This document shows positions 17,460-26,794 of a DNA stretch of 64,000 nt, piece by piece. The position numbers and the translations under genes are program-made. The first letter of the stretch is position 1. Each line of letters begins with the position of its first letter. Source of the DNA: Schauerella aestuarii (lineage in GTDB: Bacteria > Pseudomonadota > Gammaproteobacteria > Burkholderiales > Burkholderiaceae_B). Location: the NCBI RefSeq assembly GCF_009866805.1, contig NZ_SIZW01000039.1, positions 248,001 through 312,000 on the forward strand, in the 5' to 3' direction. The notes under the pieces were generated by a model, which saw only the letters and a program-made list of their open reading frames with translations, was not told where the DNA came from and searched no databases.

Positions 17460-19073
17460 TCAGGCGCGCATCTTTTCGCTAAACACCTGTCCGCCATGCT
17501 CACGCATCGCGTGGAACTTCACGTCCGGGTACAACTCCTCAGCCACCCGGAGCTGCGCCGACGAGCCGATCAAGAAGGCCGCAGCATCCACCACATCATA
17601 GGCGATATGGGCAGCGTTGGCATCCATGAACTTGCGTAGTGCTTTCGGGTCATCCGAGGTGATCCAGCGGGCCATTGTGTAGCGTGACGGCATCAGGCGC
17701 GCGTCGGCACCATATTCCGTTTTCAGGCGATGAGCCACCACTTCGAACTGCAGCTGACCGACCGCGCCCAGCAGCAACGCGCCGCCGGCGGCCACGGGCC
17801 GGAAAACCTGAATGGCGCCTTCCTCGCCCAACTGGGCCAAACCGGTACGCAACTGCTTCATGCGCAGGGGATCTTTCACTTCAACGGCCTGGAACAGCTC
17901 GGGCGCGAAAAAGGGCAGGCCGGTGAACTGCAGGATTTCGCCTTCGGTCAGTACGTCGCCCAACTGCAACACGCCATGATTGGGAATGCCGATCACGTCG
18001 CCCGCGTAGGCTTCGTCCAGCAACTCGCGCCGTTGCGACAGAAACGACACGACGTTGTTCGGACGCATTTCCTTATTGGTGCGGCACACCTTCAAACGCA
18101 TGCCACGATCGAATTTGCCCGAACTTACGCGCACGAACGCCACACGATCGCGGTGCGACGGGTCCATATTCGCCTGCACCTTGAACACCACGCCCGTGAA
18201 CTTGGGCTCGTCGGGCTTGACCTCGCGTTGCAGCGCCTGGCGGGCGCCCGGCTGCGGGGCCAGATCGACCAGGGCGTCGAGCACTTCCTGCACGCCGAAG
18301 TTATTGACCGCCGATCCGAAAAAGACCGGGGCCTGCTTTGCGGCGAGAAACGCGTCGTGGTCGAAGGCGGGCGAGGCGGCGGTGATGAGTTCGATTTCCG
18401 AACTGGCCTGCTCGAAGGCCGATCCGAATCGCTTGGCGATTTCGGGGTTCTGCAGCCCGTCGATGATGTCGTCGTCCGCGCCGCGGCGCTCCTGGCCCGC
18501 GCGGAAAATGCGCATACGGTCGCGGCGGATATCGAAGACGCCGCCAAACGACTTGCCCATGCCTACCGGCCATGAGAAGGGTACGGCATCCATCCCGAGA
18601 TGAGCCTCCATCTCGGAGAGCAGATCGAGCGGATCGCGCACTTCACGGTCCATCTTGTTGATGAACGCGATGATGGGGGTGTTGCGGGCCCGGCACACCT
18701 GAAGCAAGCGGATGGTTTGCGGTTCGACACCATTGGCGGCGTCGATCACCATCAATGCGGCGTCTACCGCCGTCAGCACGCGATAGGTGTCTTCGGAGAA
18801 GTCGGCGTGGCCCGGGGTATCGAGCAGATTGATCACGCAATCGCGATATTCCATCTGCATCACGGACGAGGCGACCGAAATGCCCCGTTGTTTTTCGATT
18901 TCCATCCAGTCCGACGACGCGTGGCGAGTCGCCTTGCGCGCCTTCACGCTGCCGGCGATCTGAATCGCGCCCGCGAACAGCAGCAGCTTTTCGGTCAGCG
19001 TGGTTTTACCCGCATCGGGGTGGGAAATGATGGCAAATGTGCGGCGACGCGCAACTTCTTCTTTGATCGTCAT
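17460..19073 (-). CDS. prfC: Peptide chain release factor 3 (RF3)
   Basis: GTPase that recycles RF1/RF2 from the ribosome after termination. The 537-aa protein has G1 SHPDAGKTTLTEKLL, switch region RGISVASSVMQ, G3 DTPGHADFSEDT, G4 INKMDRE, and the EF-G-like later domains, with a family-typical length. The sequence RHASSDWMEIEKQRGISV is characteristic of RF3. It lies 28 bp after the lysE-type gene in the same transcription unit. Confidence 0.94.
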   Translation of the reverse strand: MTIKEEVARRRTFAIISHPDAGKTTLTEKLLLFAGAIQIAGSVKARKATRHASSDWMEIEKQRGISVASSVMQMEYRDCVINLLDTPGHADFSEDTYRVLTAVDAALMVIDAANGVEPQTIRLLQVCRARNTPIIAFINKMDREVRDPLDLLSEMEAHLGMDAVPFSWPVGMGKSFGGVFDIRRDRMRIFRAGQERRGADDDIIDGLQNPEIAKRFGSAFEQASSEIELITAASPAFDHDAFLAAKQAPVFFGSAVNNFGVQEVLDALVDLAPQPGARQALQREVKPDEPKFTGVVFKVQANMDPSHRDRVAFVRVSSGKFDRGMRLKVCRTNKEMRPNNVVSFLSQRRELLDEAYAGDVIGIPNHGVLQLGDVLTEGEILQFTGLPFFAPELFQAVEVKDPLRMKQLRTGLAQLGEEGAIQVFRPVAAGGALLLGAVGQLQFEVVAHRLKTEYGADARLMPSRYTMARWITSDDPKALRKFMDANAAHIAYDVVDAAAFLIGSSAQLRVAEELYPDVKFHAMREHGGQVFSEKMRA

Positions 19074-19101
19074 GATGTGCGAATTCTACAGCCGCGCGCC
19101 T

Positions 19102-19731
19102 TCAGACGCCGCGCCGGAAAGTGGCCAGAAAGGCCCCGGCGAGTACGAAAAGTGCGCCGAAGCTGCGGTTCATCCAGCGGATGTGGTGCGGGCTGCGCAA
19201 CAGGCGCAGCACCTTGGCCGCCAAAAGGGTATACACCCCCATGGCAACGGTATCGGTAAATGCCAGCGTGAATGCCATGGCGGCGTACTGCGGTGCGAGC
19301 GCTGCCGCGGGGTCCACAAACTGCGGCACCACGGCGAGCAGAAACACCGTGCCCTTGGGATTGCTGGCATTGATCAAAAAGCCGCGCAGGATCAACGTGC
19401 GAATCGGCTCCAGCGCCAGATTGCCCGTTTCCACGGCAACCGGCGTGGCGTCGGTGCGGAATTGCTTCACGCCCAGATAAACGAGGTACGCCACGCCCAG
19501 CATCTTCACGACCGTGAAGGCCGTTTCAGACGTGGCCAAGAGCGCGCCCAGTCCGACGCCGACCACGACAAACTGGAACAGGATGCCGGCGATCAAGCCG
19601 GCCGTGTTCCAGTACCCGCGGCGAAAGCCGTGCTTGAGCCCAGCCGACATGGCGGAGATCGCGCCGGCGCCAGGCGAGAACGAAATGGCCCAGGAAGCCA
19701 GCATGAACGTCAGCCAGGTGGACACACTCAT
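19102..19731 (-). CDS. LysE/RhtB family amino-acid exporter
   Basis: A 209-aa integral membrane protein with about six hydrophobic segments. The N-terminus (LTFMLASWAISFSPGAGAISAMSAGLKHG) contains the LysE/RhtB signature SPGA with the following G-rich helix. Members export basic or neutral amino acids and derivatives. The substrate cannot be read from the sequence. It starts 15 bp after the rhlE stop and is followed 28 bp later by prfC, so it is probably co-transcribed with both. Confidence 0.86.
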   Translation of the reverse strand: MSVSTWLTFMLASWAISFSPGAGAISAMSAGLKHGFRRGYWNTAGLIAGILFQFVVVGVGLGALLATSETAFTVVKMLGVAYLVYLGVKQFRTDATPVAVETGNLALEPIRTLILRGFLINASNPKGTVFLLAVVPQFVDPAAALAPQYAAMAFTLAFTDTVAMGVYTLLAAKVLRLLRSPHHIRWMNRSFGALFVLAGAFLATFRRGV

Positions 19732-19746
19732 CGCCTGTGCTCCGGA

Positions 19747-21258
19747 TTATTTGCCCAACAGCACGCCACTGCGGCGGCCGTCGTTGCCGCGAGCGGCCGA
19801 GCGGGGTGCATCACCCGAACGCGGTGCTGCCGGACGGGCTGCAGCCGGACGATCGCCGCGCGGCTCGCTGTGGCGGCGGGCCGCGTCGCCTTCCGGGCGC
19901 TTGGCAGCGCCGGCGCTGGCGGGACGGCCGTTGCCGTTACCGCCGGCACGCACGGGCGATCCACGCGTGGGACCCGTGCCGTTGTTGCGACTCTTGCTGT
20001 GACCGGCATTGCCGCCGCCACCGTTGCCGCCGCGGTTGCTGTTGCCGAAGCGACGCTGTTCGGTGCGCTCTTCGCGAGCATCCACGTCCAGTGCGGCACC
20101 CACGGGAGGCGTCCAGTCGGACGTTACCGGCACACGTTCGATCGTCTTGCCGATCAGGCGTTCGATGGCCTTGAGCAGCTTGACCTCGCTGGCATCCACC
20201 AGCGACACGGCCGAGCCCGTCGAGCCCGCGCGGCCGGTGCGGCCGATACGGTGCACGTAGTCTTCGGGCACGTTGGGCAGTTCGAAGTTCACAACCTGCG
20301 GCAATTGATCGATGTCGATCCCGCGCGCAGCGATATCCGTTGCAACCAGCACGGCGACCGAGCCGTCCTTGAAGCCGGCCAGGGCACGCGTGCGTGCGGC
20401 CTGACTCTTATTGCCGTGAATCGCAGCAGCCGACAAGCCGTCTTTCACCAGCTTTTCAGCAAGGCGGTTGGCGCCGTGCTTGGTGCGGGTGAACACCAGC
20501 ACTTGATGCCAGCCGCTTTCATTGATGATGTGGCTGATCAAGTCGCGCTTGTGGGCCTGGTCGACCATGTGCGCCGTCTGGTGCACGAGTTCGGTGGCCG
20601 TATTGCGCGGCGTGACCGACACTTCGCCGGGGTTGTTGAGCACCCCGCGCGCCAGCGCACGGATTTCTTCGGAGAAGGTGGCCGAGAACAGCAGATTCTG
20701 GCGTTGCTTGGGCAGCAAAGCCAGGATCTTGCGCACGTCGCGGATGAAGCCCATGTCGAGCATGCGGTCCGCCTCGTCGAGCACCAGGATTTCGACGCCC
20801 GACAGATCCACTGTGCGTTGACCGGCATGGTCGAGCAGACGGCCCGGCGTGGCGACCAAGATGTCGAGCGGGCGCTTCAGCGCGCCGATCTGCGGGTTGA
20901 TGTTCACACCGCCGAACATCACCATCGCTTTCTGCTTGGAGTACTTGCCGTACGTCTGGACCGATTCCTCGATCTGAGCGGCGAGTTCACGCGTGGGCGT
21001 GAGAATCAGGCAACGCGGGCGGCCCGGCTTGCGCGTATCGGGGGCGGGGCGGGTTTCCAGCAAATGCAGGATGGGAAGCGTAAAGCCGGCGGTCTTGCCG
21101 GTGCCCGTTTGGGCTGCGGCGAGCAGGTCGCCGCCCTTGAGCACCAGGGGAATGGCTTTCGCTTGAATCGGGGTAGGGGCGGTGTAACCGGTATCTGCAA
21201 TAGCGCGCAGCAACGACTCGGCCAAGCCAAGGTCGGCAAATGTAATGGGGGAAGTCAA
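19747..21258 (-). CDS. rhlE: DEAD-box ATP-dependent RNA helicase RhlE
   Basis: The 503-aa helicase has the Q motif ([13 protein letters not shown]), motif I AQTGTGKT, motif II DEAD ([13 protein letters not shown]), motif III SAT and motif [13 protein letters not shown] long C-terminal tail (about 395-503) is rich in Gly, Arg and Asn, as in RhlE proteins involved in ribosome maturation and mRNA decay. The only available start is TTG 21258, six bases after GGAG; an in-frame stop lies ten codons upstream, so no ATG is possible. First gene of the rhlE-lysE-prfC run, preceded by a long structured leader. Confidence 0.92.
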   Translation of the reverse strand: MTSPITFADLGLAESLLRAIADTGYTAPTPIQAKAIPLVLKGGDLLAAAQTGTGKTAGFTLPILHLLETRPAPDTRKPGRPRCLILTPTRELAAQIEESVQTYGKYSKQKAMVMFGGVNINPQIGALKRPLDILVATPGRLLDHAGQRTVDLSGVEILVLDEADRMLDMGFIRDVRKILALLPKQRQNLLFSATFSEEIRALARGVLNNPGEVSVTPRNTATELVHQTAHMVDQAHKRDLISHIINESGWHQVLVFTRTKHGANRLAEKLVKDGLSAAAIHGNKSQAARTRALAGFKDGSVAVLVATDIAARGIDIDQLPQVVNFELPNVPEDYVHRIGRTGRAGSTGSAVSLVDASEVKLLKAIERLIGKTIERVPVTSDWTPPVGAALDVDAREERTEQRRFGNSNRGGNGGGGNAGHSKSRNNGTGPTRGSPVRAGGNGNGRPASAGAAKRPEGDAARRHSEPRGDRPAAARPAAPRSGDAPRSAARGNDGRRSGVLLGK

Positions 21259-21640
21259 GTACAGCTCCAGCGGCAGCCTGTCGCTCTAGGTCAGAGGACT
21301 CCAATCGAGGCAGACGCGTCAGGAGAAAAGAAGGCGGGTCGTAGCGGACCAGCCCTGCGAGGTGACGGCGGCGCCGTCACAGGGACGCTTGGGCGGATTG
21401 GTACAGCCCAAGCGAAAGATTGTATCCGATGAAGGCCGATCTCCGGGGAAAAGCTGCAAAAAACCCCGAATCTGCGCGAGATGCCGCGGCAAATGGGCAT
21501 CGCACACATCTGGAATGGCTGATATTGCTATAACGTCGGCCCGCCCCGGGACCGTGCGCCGCTGCTATACCACCGATCCAAGCGTCGGCTGGGTTACCCG
21601 ATAACTTGTCACAATTGGCAATGGTTTCGCACCCAAAATC
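21259..21640 (-). other. Structured 5' region of rhlE
   Basis: No protein is supported in this gap. On the minus strand it would form the rhlE leader and includes three hairpins: GTGACGGC/GCCGTCAC (21362-21380), CGCTTGGGC/GCCCAAGCG with an 11-nt loop (21386-21414) and CGGGG/CCCCG (21444-21468). No rhlE promoter could be placed with confidence. Confidence 0.45.
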
Positions 21641-21670
21641 GTAACAGCGACAGTGCGCGCTCTCTATAAT
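21641..21670 (+). promoter_or_regulatory. Sigma-70 promoter for the DUF945-lemA-TPM operon
   Basis: A perfect -10 TATAAT (21665-21670) lies 38 bp before the ATG at 21709, with a weaker -35 GTAACA (21641-21646) at 18-bp spacing. An AGGA ribosome-binding site follows. Confidence 0.6.
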
Positions 21671-21708
21671 CGCCCGGCTTAACGCCCAATTCAGGATAGG
21701 AATCAATT

Positions 21709-23313
21709 ATGAGCAAGGTTGTCGGCACGGTAGTCGGCGTCGTCGTGGTCGCAGGGATCGCTTGGACAGGTGCAGCGTATTACACGGGCACCAAGGTTGA
21801 GAAGGAACTGATCGCCTCGATCGACAAAGCCAACGTCGAGCTTGCGAAGGTCATGCCGGTTCCCGGCATCAAGTTCGCCTTGGCATCCTTCGAGCGTGGC
21901 GTGTTCTCTTCGGATGCGCGTTACACCGCCACGTTGAGCCTGCCCGCCCAGGAAGGCAAGCCTGCTCCCGCGCCAATTGAAGTGTTGGTGTCGGACCATA
22001 TCGAACACGGTCCTTTTCCCTGGTCGCGCGTGAAGACCGGCAAGCTGGCGCCCATGATGGCCACCAGCAATGCCAAGCTCGAAAAGAACGGCACGCTCGA
22101 CGCCTGGTTCGTGGCGACGAAGGATGTGCCGCCGGTGTCGTCCACGTTCAGCCTCGGCTACGGTGGCTCGTCCACGGGCGTCGTGCGCCTGGCGCCGGCC
22201 GAATACGCCGAAGGCGACAGCAAGCTTAACTTCTCCGGTCTGGACGTCAACGCCGATGTGGGCAAGAACGGCGAATCGGTCAAGGTTTCGGGCTTGATCG
22301 AGTCGATCGTGGCCACCACCTTGAGCAAGGCCGACGGCAAGCCGCTGGCGCTGGACTTCAAGGGTGTGTCGTTCGATAGCGACATGTCGAAAGGCATTGC
22401 CGATATGTACCTGGGCAAGTACTCGATGACGACCAAGTCGCTCACGATCGCCGAAGCACAGGACAAGCCGATGATCGTGTTGCGCGATCTGGTGCAGCGC
22501 GCCGATCTGGGGGAGCAGAATCAGAAGCTCAATGTGGTGGTTGGCTATGAAGTCGGCGGTGTCAACTTCAAGGGCAAGGACGTCGGGGGCGGCCAGTTCG
22601 TCATGAAGGGCGGCAATCTCGATCCGGTCGCCCTGAAAACCTTGAACGATCTTTACCGCGACATGTACGTGCGCGCGCTCAAGAGCATGGGATCCAAGGG
22701 CGAGGAAGAACTGCCCGAGATGACGCCCGAGCAAGCCCAGGCGATGCAGGGTGCGATGCTGGCGCTGCTGGCCGGCAACCCCACGTTGTCGATCGATCCG
22801 TTGCTGATCAAGACGTCCAAGGGCGAAAGCACGTTCAATCTGAATCTGAGCCTGACCAAGCCCTCCGACAAGGCCGCTTCGATCGACGCGATGATCCTTG
22901 AGACCATCAAGACGCTCGACGCGAAGCTGGTCGTCTCCAAGGGCATGCTGGCCGAGATCTTCACGATCGCCGCCACGCAGGAAGGCGCCGATCCCGCGCA
23001 AGCCGCGCAAATGGCAACGATGCAGTCCGAGCTCGTGGCCGGCATGGGTGCACAGGCCGGCGTGGTGAAGGTGGAAGGCGACAAGATCACCTCGACGCTG
23101 AACTACGCAGCCGGTCAGGTCGATTTCAACGGCAAGAAGATGCCGGTGGAAGAGTTTGCAGGCGAAGTCTTCAGCATGGTGCTCGGCTCCGGCGCGAACA
23201 TGGGCCTCTCCGGCGGCGACATGGACGACGAGGAAGAGAACGAGGACGAGCTGGAAGAAGCGCCTGCCGACGAAGCCGTTCCCGCCGAACCGGCCACCCG
23301 GGTCAAGCCGTAA
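21709..23313 (+). CDS. DUF945 (YdgA-like) membrane-anchored periplasmic protein
   Basis: A 534-aa protein with one N-terminal hydrophobic segment (about 3-25, VVGTVVGVVVVAGIAWTGAAYY) followed by a long periplasmic part. DUF945 hallmarks are the early GTKVEKELIASIDKAN region, repeated beta-rich segments, and conserved patterns such as KFALASFERGVFSSDARY. The C-terminus is strongly acidic (DMDDEEENEDELEEAPADE). The family's role is unknown; E. coli YdgA is an abundant envelope protein. First gene of a three-gene operon, overlapping lemA by one base. Confidence 0.85.
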   Translation: MSKVVGTVVGVVVVAGIAWTGAAYYTGTKVEKELIASIDKANVELAKVMPVPGIKFALASFERGVFSSDARYTATLSLPAQEGKPAPAPIEVLVSDHIEHGPFPWSRVKTGKLAPMMATSNAKLEKNGTLDAWFVATKDVPPVSSTFSLGYGGSSTGVVRLAPAEYAEGDSKLNFSGLDVNADVGKNGESVKVSGLIESIVATTLSKADGKPLALDFKGVSFDSDMSKGIADMYLGKYSMTTKSLTIAEAQDKPMIVLRDLVQRADLGEQNQKLNVVVGYEVGGVNFKGKDVGGGQFVMKGGNLDPVALKTLNDLYRDMYVRALKSMGSKGEEELPEMTPEQAQAMQGAMLALLAGNPTLSIDPLLIKTSKGESTFNLNLSLTKPSDKAASIDAMILETIKTLDAKLVVSKGMLAEIFTIAATQEGADPAQAAQMATMQSELVAGMGAQAGVVKVEGDKITSTLNYAAGQVDFNGKKMPVEEFAGEVFSMVLGSGANMGLSGGDMDDEEENEDELEEAPADEAVPAEPATRVKP

Positions 23314-23993
23314 TGACAGCCTCCCTGAGCGACCTGTTCTCGCGCAGTGTGAGCCGTCTCGGCCGCCTCGTGGTCATGACGCTCGGGGTGACGTTGCTGG
23401 CAGGCTGCGGCTATAACGCCATGCAGGCCGGCGACGAGCAGGTGAAGGCGGCGTGGTCGGAGGTGCTCAACCAGTACCAACGCCGCGCTGACCTGATCCC
23501 TGCGCTGGTCAAGTCGGTGGATGCCTACATGACCAACGAGCGTGCCGTGCTCAAGGAAGTGACCGAGGCCCGCGCCCGCGTGGGCAGCGCGCAGATGAGC
23601 ACCGATAAACTCGAAGATCCGCAAGCCATGGAACGCTTCCAGCAAGCACAAGGCTCGCTGTCGTCGGCGTTGTCGCGCTTGCTGGTCGTGACCGAAAACT
23701 ATCCCACCTTGAAAGCCGATGCGCTGTTTCGCGATCTGCAGGCTGAGCTTGCCGGTACCGAAAACCGCATCGCGGTGGCGCGGGGCCGATACGTGCAGCA
23801 GGTGGAGGCCTACAACACGCTCATCCGGCAGTTTCCGGGCGTGATCACCGCCAAGATCATGGGCTATGCGCCCAAGGCGAATTTCAGCGTTGAAAACGAA
23901 GCCGCCATCTCGCGTGCGCCGGCGATCGAGTTCAGCAACACGCGCGGCGCAACGCCGCCGGCTGCGCCCGCTCCTGTGCCCGCAGCACGCTAG
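23313..23993 (+). CDS. lemA: LemA family lipoprotein
   Basis: A 226-aa LemA-family protein. The N-terminus carries a lipoprotein signal ending in LLAGC (Cys about 32), then the LemA coiled-coil core beginning YNAMQAGDEQVKAAWSEVLNQYQRR and DLIPALVKSV, the conserved LemA motif. The last 25 residues are Ala/Pro-rich and probably unstructured. Its ATG overlaps the stop of the DUF945 gene (TAATG), showing translational coupling. A TPM-domain protein follows 9 bp later. LemA-TPM pairs are common in bacteria, but their function is not settled. Confidence 0.9.
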   Translation: MTASLSDLFSRSVSRLGRLVVMTLGVTLLAGCGYNAMQAGDEQVKAAWSEVLNQYQRRADLIPALVKSVDAYMTNERAVLKEVTEARARVGSAQMSTDKLEDPQAMERFQQAQGSLSSALSRLLVVTENYPTLKADALFRDLQAELAGTENRIAVARGRYVQQVEAYNTLIRQFPGVITAKIMGYAPKANFSVENEAAISRAPAIEFSNTRGATPPAAPAPVPAAR

Positions 23994-24002
23994 GTTTCCG
24001 AC

Positions 24003-25244
24003 ATGTCTGTGATGAATGACCTCCGGCGAGCAGCGATGCTCGCCGTTTTGTTGACGGCGACGGCCTTCGCAGCGGCGCCGTTGCGTGCGAAGGCGCTTGA
24101 GATGAACGACGACGCCGGCGCGCGGCATGGGGCTGGCGTGTCCGCATTTGCCGACGGGCCGGCGCGCCAGGGACGTCATGCGCGACCCGTGCTGTTGGCG
24201 GCCAGCGAACCTGCGCCCGGCTACATCACGATCAATCCCGCGCCGCCCGCCGATGTGCCGCCCTCGGCGTCACCCGCCGCGCCCACGCCGTCGGTGCCTT
24301 CGTCGGCCACGCCCCCGTCGACGCCGCGCGCACCGGCGCCTGCGCCGCCATCGTCCGCGCCGCGTGCGCCGTCCCCCGATACCGGGGACGCGGCCGTGCC
24401 GGCATTGCAGGAACGGGTTACCGACCGTACAAACACGCTGGATGCGGCAACGCGCAGTGCACTCACATCGCAACTCGCGGCGCTCGAAGCCCGCAAAGGC
24501 GCGCAGGTCGCGGTGCTGATCGTGCCCACGACCCAGCCTGAATCCATCGAGCAGTATGCAACGCGGGCATTCGACCAGTGGAAGCTGGGCCGGAAAAATA
24601 CCGACGACGGCGTGTTGTTGCTGGTGGCCAAGGACGATCGCACCCTGCGTATCGAGGTGGGATACGGCCTTGAAGGTGCGATTCCCGATTCACGGGCCTC
24701 GCAGATCATCAATGAACAGATCGTGCCGCGCTTCGCGTCCGGCGATTTCGCCGGCGGCATCGATGCGGGCGTGAAAAGCATCGCGGCATTGGTGGACGGC
24801 GAGCCGTTGCCGCCACCGGCTTCGCGAGGGGCGCCCAACGAGATGTCGGTGAATCTTCCCACCTTGACCACGTCGCTTATCGTCGGCGTCATCATGGTGC
24901 TGGTGTTGCCCACCCTGGTAGGCGTGGCGGCTGTCGCCGTGGCGGCGTACACCGCCACGGGCATGCTCTGGGTGGCGGGCGTGGCCGCCGTACTGGCGCT
25001 TGTGCTGACGGTGGTGCTTCACGCCTTGGGTATCAAGGGCGGGGGCAAGGGCGGCGGTGGCAAAGGGGGCGGTAAGGGCGGCGGCGGGGGCGGTGGTCGT
25101 CGCGCCGGCGCCATATTGGGCGGCCTCGGCGGGTTGCGCGGCGGCTCGATGGGCGGCGGACGCAGCAGTGGCGGTGGATTCGGAGGCGGTTTCGGCGGTG
25201 GCGGCGGACGCAGCGGCGGGGGCGGCGCGTCCGGGCGCTGGTAG
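24003..25244 (+). CDS. TPM-domain membrane protein (YgcG-like) with Gly-rich tail
   Basis: A 413-aa protein. A probable signal or anchor at the N-terminus is followed by a Pro/Ala-rich linker (about 80-130), then a TPM domain (about 138-275; ERVTDRTNTLDAATRSAL, VLIVPTTQPESIEQYATRAF, GVLLLVAKDDRTLRIEVGYG). Two membrane segments follow at about 290-345, and the final 65 residues are almost wholly Gly with Lys, Arg and Ser. TPM domains occur in phosphatase-like and photosystem-repair proteins. The bacterial role is unclear. It is the third gene of DUF945-lemA-TPM and converges with the DUF3482 GTPase gene. Confidence 0.85.
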   Translation: MSVMNDLRRAAMLAVLLTATAFAAAPLRAKALEMNDDAGARHGAGVSAFADGPARQGRHARPVLLAASEPAPGYITINPAPPADVPPSASPAAPTPSVPSSATPPSTPRAPAPAPPSSAPRAPSPDTGDAAVPALQERVTDRTNTLDAATRSALTSQLAALEARKGAQVAVLIVPTTQPESIEQYATRAFDQWKLGRKNTDDGVLLLVAKDDRTLRIEVGYGLEGAIPDSRASQIINEQIVPRFASGDFAGGIDAGVKSIAALVDGEPLPPPASRGAPNEMSVNLPTLTTSLIVGVIMVLVLPTLVGVAAVAVAAYTATGMLWVAGVAAVLALVLTVVLHALGIKGGGKGGGGKGGGKGGGGGGGRRAGAILGGLGGLRGGSMGGGRSSGGGFGGGFGGGGGRSGGGGASGRW

Positions 25245-25393
25245 CGGCCGGTGGCCGTGGCGACGGCCATGCGCGCACACGTTTCGCCATCGCCCACTGT
25301 GTCCGACGACACAAGCGGTTAAGGCTCGGGGCGCACGTACGGCAGCGGCGGGCTGCGGCCTTCGACCCGCAGGCCCCTCATCCGCCTCGATAA

Positions 25394-26794
25394 TCATTCG
25401 GCGCGTGCGAGATCCTGCGCCAACTGCTTCACCACTGTTTTGCGGCGGGCGTCATCATCATGACCCGGCGCCAGCGCTGACCACTCCGGCCGGCTGCGCG
25501 CCTCCTTCAACCCGTCCGGCAACGCCGCCTTGCGCCATTTTTCATCTTGCGCCGCCGCCAGTTCCAGGGGGGCGGTCGCGGCATGCCCGCGGCGCTCGAG
25601 CGCGTGAATGAGCGCGCGCTGACGCAACGCCAAAACACGCAGCACGGCATCGTCCACGCTCAACTCGCGGTAACCGCGTACGCGGCCCGCCAAACGCTTG
25701 CCGAAGCGCTCCACGCCTTGCCACATGCCGCCTGCGGCCGCGCCGATCAGCATGCCGGTGCCCAGGCTCAAACCCGCCGTCAACACATCCACGGCCGCGC
25801 CCGCCATCGCGCCGGCGGCCACGCCAGCCCCCAATTGCACACCCATGTCCTTGATTGTCTGGGGGTGAAACAGATCCATGCCCCAGCGCGTGCCCTCCAG
25901 CGGCAACAGCTCGGCGGCGTAATCGTCACGGCTGAAGTTGTAGAGCGCAAGCAATGCATCGATCCCGCTTTGCTCGCGCACCCGCACGCTCGTCTGCAAG
26001 CGCTCGCCGCTGGCAGCCAGTGCCGCCGCATCGTTGCCGCTTTGCACATGGAGCGCCGCCACGTCGACCAGCACTTCGGCGCCAATGCGGTAAGCCGCCT
26101 CGTGCCGCTCGCGGCGCTGTTGCGCAAGATCTTCGGCCAACCGACGCAGCAGATCGGCCTCTCGATCCAGCAGCAGCGCCAGGCGGGCATAAAGCTGTGC
26201 CTCGCCGTCGAGTGCGGGCAACACCGTATCGAATTCGGCCGTGGCGTGCAGTCCCAGGCGCGACATGGCGTCGCGCCATTCCGCCACGCGGTGGTCGGGC
26301 GCGTTGACGAAATTGAGCACCGGCAACAGCGGCCGGCCGCAAGCATTGAGAATCTCGAGCTCGTCGCGATGCTTGGCCAGCACGGGATCGCGCGCATCGA
26401 TCACATACAACGCGGCGTCACAGTCGAGCATGCGCGCCAGTACTCGGGCTTCCTGCTCGAACCTTCCGCGCGCCTCGGGCGTGTCGAGAAACCGCCGGAT
26501 CCGCGCGGGGCCGTCGAGCCGTTCATCGCGCGCCAGGTCGTCCAGATACTCGAGCAATGCAATGCTGTCTTCGATACCGGGCGTGTCGTACCAGGCGATC
26601 GCAGGCTTGCCATCGAGCAGCAGGCGGGCGCCTTCCACATGCCGGGTGGTGCCAGGCCGGTCCGCCACCACGCCGAAGCGGCTGTTGCGCGTGAGGGTGC
26701 GCAGCAGCGAGGTCTTGCCGGTGTTCGTATGTCCGACCACGGCAATGCGGATGGGGGCATCGGGAAGGGCGGCAGCAAGGTCAGGCATCGGCAT
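25394..26794 (-). CDS. GTPase with DUF3482 domain and glycine-zipper segment
   Basis: A 466-aa P-loop GTPase. G1 is GHTNTGKTSLLRTL near residue 20, a T-rich switch reads RPGTTRHVEG, G3 is DTPGIED, and a G4-like strand reads PVLNFVNAPDH in place of the usual NKxD. The C-terminal half is the DUF3482 region, containing a hydrophobic Gly/Ala zipper (GAGVAAGAMAGAAVDVL) likely to associate with membranes. The start is ATG 26794 or 26788, both just inside the end of the upstream DUF2868 gene (14-bp overlap). Tight coupling with DUF2868 suggests a joint complex. No function is established that I know of. Confidence 0.82.
   Translation of the reverse strand: MPMPDLAAALPDAPIRIAVVGHTNTGKTSLLRTLTRNSRFGVVADRPGTTRHVEGARLLLDGKPAIAWYDTPGIEDSIALLEYLDDLARDERLDGPARIRRFLDTPEARGRFEQEARVLARMLDCDAALYVIDARDPVLAKHRDELEILNACGRPLLPVLNFVNAPDHRVAEWRDAMSRLGLHATAEFDTVLPALDGEAQLYARLALLLDREADLLRRLAEDLAQQRRERHEAAYRIGAEVLVDVAALHVQSGNDAAALAASGERLQTSVRVREQSGIDALLALYNFSRDDYAAELLPLEGTRWGMDLFHPQTIKDMGVQLGAGVAAGAMAGAAVDVLTAGLSLGTGMLIGAAAGGMWQGVERFGKRLAGRVRGYRELSVDDAVLRVLALRQRALIHALERRGHAATAPLELAAAQDEKWRKAALPDGLKEARSRPEWSALAPGHDDDARRKTVVKQLAQDLARAE

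Noticed and set aside
19000-21432. 810-codon plus-strand frame across lysE and rhlE
   Set aside because: Antisense to two genes with clear motifs; no domain recognised.
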